Below are positions 1 to 7,624 of a stretch of DNA of 64,000 nucleotides, one piece after another (the first letter of the stretch is position 1; the number at the start of each line of letters is the position of its first letter). The DNA lies in NCBI RefSeq assembly GCF_036634175.1, contig NZ_JAZIFX010000001.1, forward strand, positions 7,626,001-7,690,000, written 5' to 3'. The notes below the pieces were generated by a model. That model was not told where the DNA came from, made no database searches, and saw only the letters and a list, made by a program, of their open reading frames with translations. Made by a program: the position numbers and the translations under genes. Origin of the DNA: Streptomyces sp. P9-A2. Lineage in GTDB: Bacteria > Actinomycetota > Actinomycetes > Streptomycetales > Streptomycetaceae.

Positions 1-10
1 GGAGTGCGCG

Positions 11-184
11 GTGACACCGGAGAAGACCAACGCGGATCAGCCCGGCAAGGAACGTACCGAGCGCGCAGGCCGCCCGGCGGGCGAGCTCGGCAGCCTCGAC
101 GTGTGGGCCCGCTCGGCCCCGATCCGCCTGGCGGGCTACGAGGAAGATCTCGCCGAGCCCCACATCCTGCCCAGCGTCGACTGA
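11..184 (+). CDS. Small acidic peptide, possible RiPP-like precursor
   Basis: A 57-residue reading frame begins with GTG, preceded by GGAG with a six-base spacer at the very edge of the window. The N-terminal half is charged and polar (MTPEKTNADQPGKERTER). It is followed by an ordered, aromatic-containing tail: GSLDVWARSAPIRLAGYEED and then LAEPHILPSVD before TGA. A hydrophilic leader followed by a compact tail is typical of ribosomal peptide precursors, but no modifying enzyme lies within the visible 5 kb to the right. The upstream side is outside the window. I do not recognise the family. It could equally be a small conserved structural or regulatory protein. The frame and ribosome binding site are seen directly; the peptide-precursor reading is inference. 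Confidence 0.5.
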   Translation: MTPEKTNADQPGKERTERAGRPAGELGSLDVWARSAPIRLAGYEEDLAEPHILPSVD

Positions 185-369
185 GACCGATCCCGTCCCG
201 CACTCCGCGTGATCGCCGCGCCGCGTCGTCGCCGCGGGCGAGACGTACACCGGGGACCCGGACACCTCCGAGGAGGATGCCCGGGTCCTGCGGATGAACC
301 CGGCGAAGGCACGGACGGGTCGGCCCGCGCGTCATGTACCGGACACCGCGACCGGACCGGCGGCCCCGC

Positions 370-810
370 TCAGGGGCGGACGTAGGGCCGGGTCATGATC
401 TCCAGGTTGTGACCGTCCGGGTCGCCGAAGTAGGCGCCGCGACCGCCGAAGAGGCGGTTGATCCTGCCGGGTTCGGTGTGGTTCGGGTCCGCGTAATAGG
501 TGACTCCGACCGCCTCCAGGCGAGCGATCATCGCGTCGAACTGCTCCTCCGGGACGAGGAACGCGTAGTGCTGCGACTGGATGGGCTCGTCGCGCTGCTC
601 GTAGTAGTCGAGGGTCACACCGTTGCCCAGGTCGACGGGCAGGAACGGGCCGAAGGGGGCACCGACCTCCAGCCCCAGGATCACGGCGAGGAACTCGGCC
701 GACAGGCGACGGTCGCGGGCGAGGACGGCGGTGTGGTTCAACCGGACCGCCGTCGCGGGCGGTTCGGGCACGGAGGAGGGAGTGAGGGGTACGCCGAGTG
801 CGTCGGGCAT
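370..810 (-). CDS. VOC (glyoxalase/bleomycin resistance) superfamily protein
   Basis: This 146-residue protein is a single VOC-fold unit, a metal-binding beta-alpha-beta scaffold used by glyoxalases, dioxygenases and antibiotic-binding proteins. The repeat begins at about residue 20 (VRLNHTAVLARD). It contains LGLEVGAPFGPFLPVDL, the substrate-side HYAFLV segment, and ends with YFGDPDGHNLEIMTRP, the usual C-terminal metal-ligand motif with the E near residue 138. The ATG is preceded by GGAG about 11 bases upstream. A clear paralogue lies at 40751-41179, with the same HYAFLV and GLEVITRPYG motifs. Substrate cannot be told from sequence. It stands alone between the small peptide gene and the LMF-like gene. 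Confidence 0.85.
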   Translation of the reverse strand: MPDALGVPLTPSSVPEPPATAVRLNHTAVLARDRRLSAEFLAVILGLEVGAPFGPFLPVDLGNGVTLDYYEQRDEPIQSQHYAFLVPEEQFDAMIARLEAVGVTYYADPNHTEPGRINRLFGGRGAYFGDPDGHNLEIMTRPYVRP

Positions 811-896
811 GGCTGGTTCGTCTCCGGGTGTCGGTTTCCGTCGGGGAACACCGCGCGGGGCACGGCGGGAAGCGGGAAAGGAAACACGGAGGGGAG

Positions 897-921
897 GGCG
901 GGGCGCGGGCGACGCCCCGCC
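897..921. terminator. GC-rich hairpin, possible terminator
   Basis: A 9-bp perfect stem (GGCGGGGCG / CGCCCCGCC) encloses a 7-base loop. It lies downstream of the LMF-like gene on the minus strand and upstream of the VOC start. There is no T tract. The remaining 811-1211 sequence shows no credible gene on either strand. Confidence 0.35.
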
Positions 922-1211
922 CCGGGCCGGGTGTGAACGGGGACGGCCCCGCCCGGCTCACGCAGAGGCCGGGAGCGTCTTTCGTGTGTGGCCCAAGGCC
1001 GACCCGGCAGTCACCCGGCCGACGATAGGCCCACGCCGCTGATCACCGCAACACCCGGGCGGACCGGACCGCGAGGAGGCCCCGCGGGGTCCGGATGGTC
1101 CCACGGGATGATCCGCGGAGGGCGAAGGTCTGCCGAAGGCCGGGAACCGTGTCCGGCGGATCCCGGCGCCGACGAACGACAGGGTGCCTTCGGAGTCACC
1201 GTCACCCGCGC

Positions 1212-2633
1212 CTACGGCCTGTGGACCGGTTCCGCCAGCCGGGTCGGCGGCAGATAATCGCGCACATACGTCCGCTCCCAGCACGCCCCCGTCTCCCGCA
1301 GTTCGCGCCAGGTCGTGTACCGGTAGCGGAACAGCCGGGCGCGGACGTACCGGGGCGGCGCGTGGGGCGGGAAGGGGGAGCGGCGCAACAGCCGCAGCGT
1401 GTCGCGGTCGCCCTCCAGCAGCCGTTCCACCAGCGCGCCGAACCACGGCCCGGCGTAGGACGGCGACAGCGCGGCGAACCACATCAGCCAGTCGAGCCGC
1501 AGATGGTACGGCGCGAACTGACGCGGCCAGTGCCGGGGGTCCCCCGGCTTGCCCCGGAACTCGTACTCCCGCCAGTCCGCGTCCCTCCGGGGCGTCCCGT
1601 CCGCGGTGCCCTCGATCACCACCTCGTACCGGATCCGGCTGACACTGCCGAACGCCCCGTAGGTGTTGACCAGGTGGAGCGGGTCGAAGGACCGGTTCAT
1701 CACCTGACGGCGGGAGAGCATGTTGCGCACGGGGTGGTAGCCGAGGGCGAGCAGCAGCGCGGACACCGTGAGGACGACGACCACGTACCACAGCGGGGCG
1801 CCGGCCGTGTCCGGGGCGGTGGAGGGGAACGCGACCACCGGCAGGGCCAGCACGATCGTGATCCAGTTCAGCCAGGAGAAGTTGCCCGACAGGACCAGCC
1901 ACAGCTGTGTGGCGATCATCAGCGTGGCGGCGGCCGTGGCGACCGGCTGCGGAGCGAACAGCAGGAACGGAACGACCAACTGGGTGACATGGTTCGCGGC
2001 CGCCTCGACCCGGTGCAACGGCTTCGGCAGATGATGGAAGAACCAGCTCAGCGGCCCCGGCATCGGCTGGGTCTCGTGATGGTGGTCCAGGCAGGTGAGC
2101 TTCCGCCAGCACGCGTCACCGCGCATCTTGATCAGCCCCGCACCGAACTCGACCCGGAACAGCACCCACCGCAGCAGGAACAGCACGACGACCGGCGGGG
2201 CCACCTCGTCGTTGCCGAGGAACACCGCGAGGAAGCCGACCTCGAGCAGCAGCGACTCCCAGCCGAAGGCGTACCAGGTCTGCCCGACGTTGACGATCGA
2301 CAGGTACAGCACCCACGGCACCAGCCACAGCAGCATCCCGGCCCACAGCGGAAGCCAGGAGTCCATCCCCGCCAGCAGCGCCGCCGACACCGCGCAGCCC
2401 GTCCAGGCGCAGCCCGCGAAGAACCGGTCCGAGTAGCGCAGCTGGAACAGACCGGGCGCCCGCGCGAACGGGGTCCGTTCCACGAACCGGGGCACCGGCA
2501 GCATTCCGCGTTCGCCGATCAGCGCACGGAACTGCAGCACCGCCGTCAGGAACGCGATCAGGTACAGCCCGGCCAGCGCCCGCTGGAAGACCAGCCGGCC
2601 CATCCAGTAGCCGGATGCGGTGAACCACTCCAC
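1212..2633 (-). CDS. Lipase maturation factor (LMF1)-like membrane protein
   Basis: A polytopic membrane protein of about 473 residues. The conserved family pattern starts at VEWFTASGYWMGRLVFQRAL, and several membrane helices cover the first 330 residues. Family-typical segments are visible: YAFGWESLLLEVGFLAVFLG, FRVEFGAGLIKMRGD and the LTCLDHHHETQPMPG stretch. A soluble tail holds WREYEFRGKPGDPRHWPRQF and the ending HLRLDWLMWFAAL. Eukaryotic LMF1 matures secreted lipases in the ER; the bacterial role is unknown. The frame is open to 2849, but the family pattern and a GGAGG at about 12 bases favour the GTG at 2633. It is divergent from the SpoIIE-type phosphatase. Confidence 0.85.
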   Translation of the reverse strand: MEWFTASGYWMGRLVFQRALAGLYLIAFLTAVLQFRALIGERGMLPVPRFVERTPFARAPGLFQLRYSDRFFAGCAWTGCAVSAALLAGMDSWLPLWAGMLLWLVPWVLYLSIVNVGQTWYAFGWESLLLEVGFLAVFLGNDEVAPPVVVLFLLRWVLFRVEFGAGLIKMRGDACWRKLTCLDHHHETQPMPGPLSWFFHHLPKPLHRVEAAANHVTQLVVPFLLFAPQPVATAAATLMIATQLWLVLSGNFSWLNWITIVLALPVVAFPSTAPDTAGAPLWYVVVVLTVSALLLALGYHPVRNMLSRRQVMNRSFDPLHLVNTYGAFGSVSRIRYEVVIEGTADGTPRRDADWREYEFRGKPGDPRHWPRQFAPYHLRLDWLMWFAALSPSYAGPWFGALVERLLEGDRDTLRLLRRSPFPPHAPPRYVRARLFRYRYTTWRELRETGACWERTYVRDYLPPTRLAEPVHRP

Positions 2634-2818
2634 GGCCGTGTGCTCCCTCCCCGCCCCTTGTCCGTTTGTCCGTCCCCGTTTGCCTGCCGTCCTTCGGCCG
2701 CCGTCGCTGTCCGCCTTCCCTGTGACTCTCCGTGTACCCGGAGCGGCCGAGACGTCCCCGGAGACGTCGGGGGATGTCACCGGTCGAAGAATCGGATGAA
2801 CCCTGACAAGGTGGGTCC

Positions 2819-4987
2819 ATGGCTGATCGGGGAGCGAGCGCCCTGTCACTCCCGGACGACTGGCCGGACCACCCGGATCCGATCCTGGCGCTCAACGACA
2901 TGGGCAGGTTCGACTGGAACCTGGACACCCGGGTGATGCTGATGGACGCCCAGGCCCGTGACATCTTCGACCTGCGCCCCGACGAATCCGGCCATCCCGA
3001 CGTGCTGGTGAGCCGGATCCCGCCCGCCGAGATCGTGCGCCTGGACACCGCCGTCTCACAGGCGCTGAAGGACGGCAGCGAGACCTACGGCGCGTACTTC
3101 CGGGTCCGCCGCCGCGACGGCACCCTGCGCTGGACCCACTGTCACGGCTATATCCGCCGGGACGGGACCGGACTGCCCCACGGCATCCTCGGCGTCGTCC
3201 GGGACGCCACGGAGGAACTCAGCGACAGCGAGGCGAGAGGGACGCAGGGCGCCGAGGAGGACGCCCTGCGCCAGCAGACCAACATCGTTCAGCTCACCAC
3301 GGCCGCCCTCGCCCACGCCCGCACCGTGCAGGACGTCATCGACGTCGTCAAGGACACCCACGGCCTCACCCATCTGGGCGCCACCAGCCTCGTCATGGGT
3401 CTGGTCGAGGCCGGCCGGATCCGGCTGGTCGCGGAGGGGCCCGCCGACAGCTTCGTCCCGGGCACCCGCATCACCCGGATCGACGAGCAGTACCCGATGA
3501 GCGAGGCCGTACGGACACTGAGCCCGCGCTTCATCGAGTCGCCGGAGGAGTTCGCCGAGTGCTACCCGGTGCTGTGGCCGCACCTCACCGACCTGCACAT
3601 CACCTCGGCGGCCTACCTGCCGCTCATCGTCCAGACCCGCCCCATCGGCGCCATGGGCCTGCTCTACAGCGACCGGCGCGGCTTCACCCCCGAGGAGCGC
3701 AACATCCTCGTCGCCCTGTGCAGCAGCATCGCGCAGAGCATGCAGCGGGCCATGTTCTACGAGCAGGAGATGGACCTCGCGCAGGGACTCCAGCAGGCCA
3801 TGCTGCCCCGCACCATCCCCAGCGTGCCCGGCGCCGACATCGCCGTCCGCTACCGCGCGGCCAGCACCGGGGGTGGCCTCAGCCGGGACATCGGCGGTGA
3901 CTGGTACGACCTGATCCCGCTGCCCGGGGGCCGTGTCGGCGCCGTGATCGGCGACGTCCAGGGCCACGACACCCACGCCGCCGCCGTCATGGGCCAGTTG
4001 CGCATCGTGCTGCGCGCCTACGCCGCCGAGGGGCACCCGCCGGCCACCGTGATGGCCCGGGCCTCCGCCTTCCTGCACGAACTCGACACGGACCGCTCCG
4101 CGACCTGCCTGTACGCAGAGGCGGACCTGTCCACCGGCGTCCTCCAGATGGTCCGGTCCGGCCACCTCGACCCACTCGTCCGGCGCGCCGACGGCGTCTG
4201 CCACCGCGTCCACGTGCCGGGCGGGCTGCCGCTCGGCCTGTCCGCCGAGTTCGACCGGCTCGACTACCCGGTCGGGACGATGGAGCTCGCTCCCGGCGAC
4301 GTGCTGCTGCTGTGCACCGACGGCCTGGTCGAGCAGCCCGGCGCCGACCTCGACGACGGCATCGCGACCCTCTCCGCGCTCGTCACCACCGGCCCCGAGG
4401 ACGTACGCGAGCTGGCCGACCGGCTCATCGACGTGGCCGAGGAGCGCGGCGGGGAGGACGACGTGGCCCTGCTCCTGCTGCGCCGCCGCCTGCCGGAGAG
4501 TCCGCGCGCGGGAGGCCGGCTCCAGCAGCACGTGGCCCCCGGCGACCCCGAGGCCCTCATCGAGGCCCGGCGCATGATCCGTGCCGGGGTCGGTGCCTGG
4601 GGTGCCGGGAACCGCACCGACGAGATCGAACTGGCCGCCGACGAGCTGATCACCAACGCCCTGATGCACACCGAGGGGTCCGCCGTCGTCACCCTCAGGG
4701 TCCTCACCGGCGGCGAGCGGCGGCTGCGCGTGGAGGTCGCGGACTCCTCCAGTGCCCTGCCGCGCCGCCGCGAGGCGGGGGAGTCGGGTGTCTCGGGGCG
4801 AGGTCTGCTTCTCGTCGAGGTGCTCGCGGACGAATGGGGCGTGGAGGCACGCGGCGGCGGCAAATGCGTGTGGTGCGAGTTCTCCGTGACCAGGGCCTCC
4901 GCCTTCGCGAACCCCACGGACCCGGCGGAGCACGGCCACAGCTGCGGCCCTGCCGGCACCGGCGGCACGGGACACGGCTCCCGCTGA
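2819..4987 (+). CDS. PAS-GAF-SpoIIE phosphatase with C-terminal HATPase
   Basis: A 722-residue cytoplasmic signalling protein. A PAS domain lies at about residues 20-140 (NDMGRFDWNLDTRVMLMD to GVVRDATEE) and a GAF domain at about 165-315 (LPLIVQTRPIGAMGLLYSD). A PP2C/SpoIIE phosphatase follows at about 325-560, with DIGGDWYDLI, GDVQGHD, LLCTDGLVEQPG and EDDVALLLL carrying the metal aspartates. The C-terminal anti-sigma-type ATPase domain (about 575-690) has ELAADELITNALMH and SGRGLLLVEVLADEWG. Such proteins dephosphorylate anti-anti-sigma factors; the attached kinase-like domain may act on the same partner. The ATG follows AAGGTGGG. No STAS partner is visible nearby, so the target pathway is unknown. 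Confidence 0.92.
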   Translation: MADRGASALSLPDDWPDHPDPILALNDMGRFDWNLDTRVMLMDAQARDIFDLRPDESGHPDVLVSRIPPAEIVRLDTAVSQALKDGSETYGAYFRVRRRDGTLRWTHCHGYIRRDGTGLPHGILGVVRDATEELSDSEARGTQGAEEDALRQQTNIVQLTTAALAHARTVQDVIDVVKDTHGLTHLGATSLVMGLVEAGRIRLVAEGPADSFVPGTRITRIDEQYPMSEAVRTLSPRFIESPEEFAECYPVLWPHLTDLHITSAAYLPLIVQTRPIGAMGLLYSDRRGFTPEERNILVALCSSIAQSMQRAMFYEQEMDLAQGLQQAMLPRTIPSVPGADIAVRYRAASTGGGLSRDIGGDWYDLIPLPGGRVGAVIGDVQGHDTHAAAVMGQLRIVLRAYAAEGHPPATVMARASAFLHELDTDRSATCLYAEADLSTGVLQMVRSGHLDPLVRRADGVCHRVHVPGGLPLGLSAEFDRLDYPVGTMELAPGDVLLLCTDGLVEQPGADLDDGIATLSALVTTGPEDVRELADRLIDVAEERGGEDDVALLLLRRRLPESPRAGGRLQQHVAPGDPEALIEARRMIRAGVGAWGAGNRTDEIELAADELITNALMHTEGSAVVTLRVLTGGERRLRVEVADSSSALPRRREAGESGVSGRGLLLVEVLADEWGVEARGGGKCVWCEFSVTRASAFANPTDPAEHGHSCGPAGTGGTGHGSR

Positions 4988-5041
4988 CCGGTCCGGTCCC
5001 GGGTGGCGCTCCGGTCCGGTCCGGAGTGCCGTCCCGGACGG

Positions 5042-5368
5042 ATGCCGGAACTTCCCGGGCCCGAGGCGCTGCGGACGTTCTCACCGAGCAGCCGGCGGAC
5101 CACGGGCTCGTTCGCGTACGGCCCGTGGCGATCAGTGTCCTGAGGACCTACGATCCGCCGCTCGTGGTGTGTGCCGTGAGGGACCCGGGGCAGGTCCCGG
5201 GCATCGTCCGGCGGAACTGTTTCCCGGCGAGCGCCGGCAGCTCGAGGGCGCGCCGCGGGACCAGGGTTTGATCACGGGCATCGGGAACGCCCGCGGCGAC
5301 GGGAACCCGCACGCGGCACGGATGTCCCCGTCCGGGCCGGCCGCGTTCCTCACCCCGGCGGAGGAGCG
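5042..5368 (+). pseudogene. Decayed Fpg/Nei-family DNA glycosylase gene
   Basis: Three blocks match Fpg/Nei glycosylases in order but in different frames. The first is MPELPGPEALRTF from an ATG at 5042; the family has the catalytic MPELPEVE start. The second, after a one-base frameshift, is RVRPVAISVLRTYDPPL followed directly by VRDPGQVPGIV. The third is GERRQLEGAPRDQ plus ITGIGNARGDGNPHAARMSP, corresponding to the family's IAGIGNAYSDEILHAARMSP. About 70 residues are missing after YDPPL, and the zinc-finger C-terminus is absent. The catalytic PE has become PG, and the conserved YSDE has become RGDG. It fills the otherwise gene-free interval between the phosphatase and the anti-sigma gene. Alignment is by eye. 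Confidence 0.75.
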
Positions 5369-5383
5369 CGGGGCTCCCCGCTG

Positions 5384-6043
5384 TCACCGGGGCTTCAACG
5401 TCACCAGGTGCTCGCCGTCCGAGGAGCGCAGCTCGTAGCGCTCGACCTGCCCGCTGTGGAGGGTGGAGCCGCCCGTCATGGTGTTGGGGCGGGCGTCGTG
5501 ACGGGGCACGTGCCAGCTGGTCACGGTCTCCTCGGAGCCGTCCTGCCCGACCACCACCAGCCGGCAGACACGGGGCCCCGCCCCGTCCTTGACCTTCAGT
5601 TCCAGCCGGCTGCCCCAGTCCTCGTCCGCCGTCGTGATCTCCGCCCACACCCCGGACCGCTCGTCGGCCGCCGCGATGCTCTCGGGCGCCCGCTCGCCGC
5701 CGTCCGAGGACGACATCAGGGCGAGCGCCGGCGCGGTCGTCGCGAGCACCACCGAGGCCGCCAGCGCGAACAGCAGCCGACGGCGCACCGCCCGGCTGCG
5801 GCCCGCCACCTCGGACAGCATCCGGTCGAGCATTCTCGGGCCCGGCTTGGGCATCGGGTGCGTCAGCGGCGGTGTGGAGCGCCGGTACAGCATCAACTGC
5901 CGTGTCGTCGCTCCGAATTCGGTCACCTGTGCAGCGCAGCTGGGGCACTCCATGAGGTGGTCCTCGAAGCGGAAGGCCTCCGCCTCGTCCAGCACGCCGA
6001 GCGCGTACGCGCCGACGTCGCGATGCCTTTCCAGGGACCTCAT
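5384..6043 (-). CDS. Anti-sigma factor with N-terminal zinc finger (RskA-like)
   Basis: A 219-residue membrane protein. The N-terminus (residues about 1-60) holds the zinc-binding anti-sigma signature: an H in RHRDVGAYALGVLDE and HLMECPSC (HxxxCxxC). A basic stretch (RSRAVRRR) precedes one transmembrane helix at about residues 97-115 (LLFALAASVVLATTAPALAL). An extracytoplasmic domain (about 120-219) follows, with WAEITTADEDWGSRLELKV and VTSWHVPRHDA, typical of anti-sigma-K C-terminal domains. It should hold the ECF sigma factor at 6855-7379 at the membrane and release it after regulated proteolysis. The ATG has GAGGA upstream. It ends 15 bases beyond the decayed Fpg/Nei gene. Confidence 0.9.
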   Translation of the reverse strand: MRSLERHRDVGAYALGVLDEAEAFRFEDHLMECPSCAAQVTEFGATTRQLMLYRRSTPPLTHPMPKPGPRMLDRMLSEVAGRSRAVRRRLLFALAASVVLATTAPALALMSSSDGGERAPESIAAADERSGVWAEITTADEDWGSRLELKVKDGAGPRVCRLVVVGQDGSEETVTSWHVPRHDARPNTMTGGSTLHSGQVERYELRSSDGEHLVTLKPR

Positions 6044-6194
6044 GCCGAATCCTCGTACCGTTGGGTGTGGGTGGGGTTACTCGTTGCTCCCACCGGTACG
6101 CACCAGGCAGTCGATTCACTCAAGCCGCATGCCGAATCGTAACCAAAGGATTCGGAGCCCTCCGGCCCGCGGATTGGTCCGGTTCACCGAAAGG

Positions 6195-6719
6195 CTAGAA
6201 GAGATGGATGGCGAGGTGCCCGAGCGGTAGCCCGAGCTGCCACGCGGGCGTCCACACCTTCGGCCCCTCGTCCTCTCCGGCCCCCGCGGCGCCGCCCGGT
6301 ACCGCGTTCAGATCGGGCGCGAGCAGTTCCGTCTCCCGCAGCCAGTGCCAGGCCGACCGGGCGAGTTCCAGGTCCGGATCCGCCGTGGTCCGGCCGGCGG
6401 CGGTGGCGGCGTCCGCGGTCAGGTCCGCCAGGCTTCGGTGCACCCACTCCTGCCACGGCTGGTCGTACGCGGTCAGCGACAGCCAGGTCTCCAGCTGGGT
6501 GATCACCCGGATGCCGGAGAGCTCGCAGTCGGTGTCGGACAGGAAGACGGTCAGTGCCAGCGCGTCCCGGCCGGCCCGGAACTCGAAGGACGTCGTCGGC
6601 ATCAGGTCGCCGCTGCGCAGCAGTTCGTCGGCGGTGTACTCGGCATACAACCAGGCCATGGGGACGGCCAGTTCGCCGTCACCCGTGCCGTCGGTGCTCT
6701 CTTGACCTCTGTGCGGCAT
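6195..6719 (-). CDS. Conserved hypothetical protein between sigma and anti-sigma genes
   Basis: A 174-residue soluble protein that I do not recognise. It has no signal peptide or membrane segment. The middle is patterned like an alpha/beta domain (SFEFRAGRDALALTVFLSD, SGIRVITQLETWLSLT), and tryptophans are unusually frequent (PWQEWVHRSL, SAWHWLRETELL). It ends WQLGLPLGHLAIHLF. It lies on the same strand between the ECF sigma gene and its probable anti-sigma gene, with gaps of about 135 and 151 bases. That position suggests a co-regulated or modulatory role. An ATG in the same frame at about 6660 is a possible shorter start; the chosen start has GGAGG 13 bases upstream. Confidence 0.7.
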   Translation of the reverse strand: MPHRGQESTDGTGDGELAVPMAWLYAEYTADELLRSGDLMPTTSFEFRAGRDALALTVFLSDTDCELSGIRVITQLETWLSLTAYDQPWQEWVHRSLADLTADAATAAGRTTADPDLELARSAWHWLRETELLAPDLNAVPGGAAGAGEDEGPKVWTPAWQLGLPLGHLAIHLF

Positions 6720-6854
6720 CCCTTCCAGCCTTCCTCCGGTACGTGCGCGTCGCCCGAACCCGGGCCCCGGTCCGCAGCACGGATGAGGACAGCCGATTAC
6801 TCGACAGGGGTCGTCGGCAAGGCGCTTTACGGAGGTTTGACCCGGCCGCCGGTT

Positions 6855-7379
6855 TCACCGCAGGTCGGCGGCGTATCCCGGAAGCACCCGGCGCAGGGCG
6901 CGCAGCGCGTAGTACGCGCGGGACTTCACGGTACCGGGCGGTATCCCCAGCGTCGCCGCGGCCTCCGCCACACTCGCCCCGTGGAAGTACACGAGCACCA
7001 GGACTTCACGGTGCTCCGGAGTGAGTGTCTTCACAGCCTGGCGGACATCGAGCGCCGCCGCGGCCCGTTCGGCGTGGTCGGAGGTCACCCGCGCGTTCTC
7101 CAGTACCGCGTCGCCCACCTCGGGCGGCCGCGCCTGACGGGCCCGCCGCGCGTCGATGGCGAGCCGCCGGCCCACGGTCATCAGCCAGGGCCGTACGGAG
7201 TCGAAGTCGTCGGCGCGCAATGCCTCGGGGTGCTGCCAGGCCCGTACCAGCGTCTCCTGGACGAGATCCTCGGCACGCTGCCGGTCCCCGTCGCAGAGCC
7301 GGAGCAGCAGCGCGAAGAGGGGCCGGCCGTGCTCGCGCTGCAGGGCGGCGAGTTCGTGCTCGGCGGTTGTCCCGTTCAT
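6855..7379 (-). CDS. ECF-type RNA polymerase sigma factor
   Basis: A compact two-domain sigma factor of about 174 residues. Region 2 is at about residues 15-80 (RQRAEDLVQETLVRAWQHPE, including the usual QETL core-binding motif, then VRPWLMTVGRRLAIDARR). Region 4 is at about 110-165 (TLTPEHREVLVLVYFHGASV, then LGIPPGTVKSRAYYALRALR), a helix-turn-helix for the -35 element. No region 3 is present. Three ATGs compete for the start (7400, 7388, 7379). I chose 7379 because GGA sits nine bases upstream; this is uncertain by a few residues. The membrane anti-sigma factor two genes downstream is the likely antagonist. Confidence 0.9.
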   Translation of the reverse strand: MNGTTAEHELAALQREHGRPLFALLLRLCDGDRQRAEDLVQETLVRAWQHPEALRADDFDSVRPWLMTVGRRLAIDARRARQARPPEVGDAVLENARVTSDHAERAAAALDVRQAVKTLTPEHREVLVLVYFHGASVAEAAATLGIPPGTVKSRAYYALRALRRVLPGYAADLR

Positions 7380-7568
7380 GAGTGTCATTCCGGCCGTCAT
7401 GACGGTATGGCAACGTACGGCGCCCTGTCGGGGACAGGGCGCGCACCAAGACGTGCGGCGGACGGTCGATCGCGTCGACGAACGGTTCGACGAACGGTCC
7501 GGGTGACGGTTCGCGCACGCCGGGGGGCCTGAACGGCGTGTCGGAACAACGGGGACACGGAAAGTGAC

Positions 7569-7592
7569 TCTTATGTATTTGTCAGTAAATAA
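7569..7592. promoter_or_regulatory. AT-rich imperfect palindrome upstream of capA-like gene
   Basis: CTTAT and ATAAG arms flank an AT-rich core with GTA/TAA symmetry, about 33 bases before the ATG of the CapA-like gene and in the divergent interval with the sigma gene. The base composition stands out strongly from its surroundings. It could be an operator or a promoter region. No match to a known consensus was made. Confidence 0.35.
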
Positions 7593-7624
7593 GACAGTGG
7601 AACGCCGCATACCGGGGTGAAGCG

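Noticed and set aside
6040..6140. Direct repeat CATGCCGAATC upstream of the anti-sigma gene
   Set aside because: Two 11-base copies 90 bases apart are present, but the first includes the start codon. Neither symmetry nor a known motif supports a regulatory site.
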